Of a stretch of 64,000 bases of DNA, positions 63,980 through 64,000 are shown piece by piece. Under the pieces are notes generated by a model. It ran no database searches, was not told the DNA's origin, and saw nothing but the letters and a program-made list of their open reading frames with translations. Each line of letters opens with the position of its first letter. Position 1 is the first letter of the stretch. This stretch comes from Symbiodinium natans (taxonomy: Eukaryota > Sar > Dinophyceae > Suessiales > Symbiodiniaceae). The position numbers were made by a program, and so were the translations under genes. The stretch is taken from NCBI GenBank assembly GCA_905221605.1, contig CAJNDS010002559.1, positions 266,501 through 330,500 on the forward strand, given 5' to 3'.

Positions 63980-64000
63980 TTTGGTATCATCGTCATAAAC

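Overview
The window looks like nuclear DNA of a unicellular eukaryote. The evidence is a split gene with short introns and about 37 kb of Arabidopsis-type telomeric motif (TTTAGGG / CCCTAAA) scattered through non-coding DNA. Several introns fit best as GC-AG, and many acceptors are AG followed by G. Together with TTTAGGG-type telomeres this suggests a dinoflagellate or a related alga or alveolate. That is an inference held at about 50%. I found no relic of the dinoflagellate spliced leader, and no rRNA or tRNA gene.

Layout. Bases 1-4.6 kb are repeats: a degenerate GGGCTCTAAGGG minisatellite, a GGGCACTCCAGGGACAC minisatellite, three 235-bp satellite copies and three 51-bp copies. Bases 4.6-7.5 kb are unique DNA without a convincing gene. 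From about 7.5 to 9.4 kb there are probable short exons, one with a cysteine-peptidase-like pattern. Bases 9.43-21.45 kb hold the main content: one very long multi-exon gene. My splice model (11 exons) is in phase across every junction and gives more than 3,650 residues. In order the product carries three copies of an F-box-like / beta-sandwich / eight-ligand zinc module, a PD-(D/E)XK nuclease with a QxxxY motif, an SF3/D5-type helicase, a family-A-like (TV-Pol-like) DNA polymerase, a papain/OTU-like cysteine peptidase, a C2H2 finger and a DDE transposase with a C..D..H motif. Nine D-x-x-G-G-[S/A/T] motifs lie between modules and look like processing sites. The set (nuclease, helicase, polymerase, protease, transposase) is that of a self-replicating transposon comparable to Polintons, but fused into one polyprotein. 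I do not recognise it as a described element.

Bases 22.3-23.7 kb are a minisatellite with a 529-bp tandem duplication, and 24.0-25.0 kb carry trinucleotide microsatellites. From 25.08 to 62.5 kb I see no credible gene. Perfect and degenerate telomeric arrays in both orientations alternate with short unique spacers. The spacers hold at least six families of ~75-230 bp palindromic MITE-like elements. Some MITE copies are interrupted by telomeric arrays while sister copies are not, which shows how the arrays arose or spread. Variant arrays (TTTTAGGG, TTTAGGGG, TTTAGGGGG) and long G/C homopolymers also occur.

The last kilobase (from about 62.9 kb) has no telomeric motif and holds one minus-strand ORF for a charged, lysine-rich protein of unknown function, open at the window edge.
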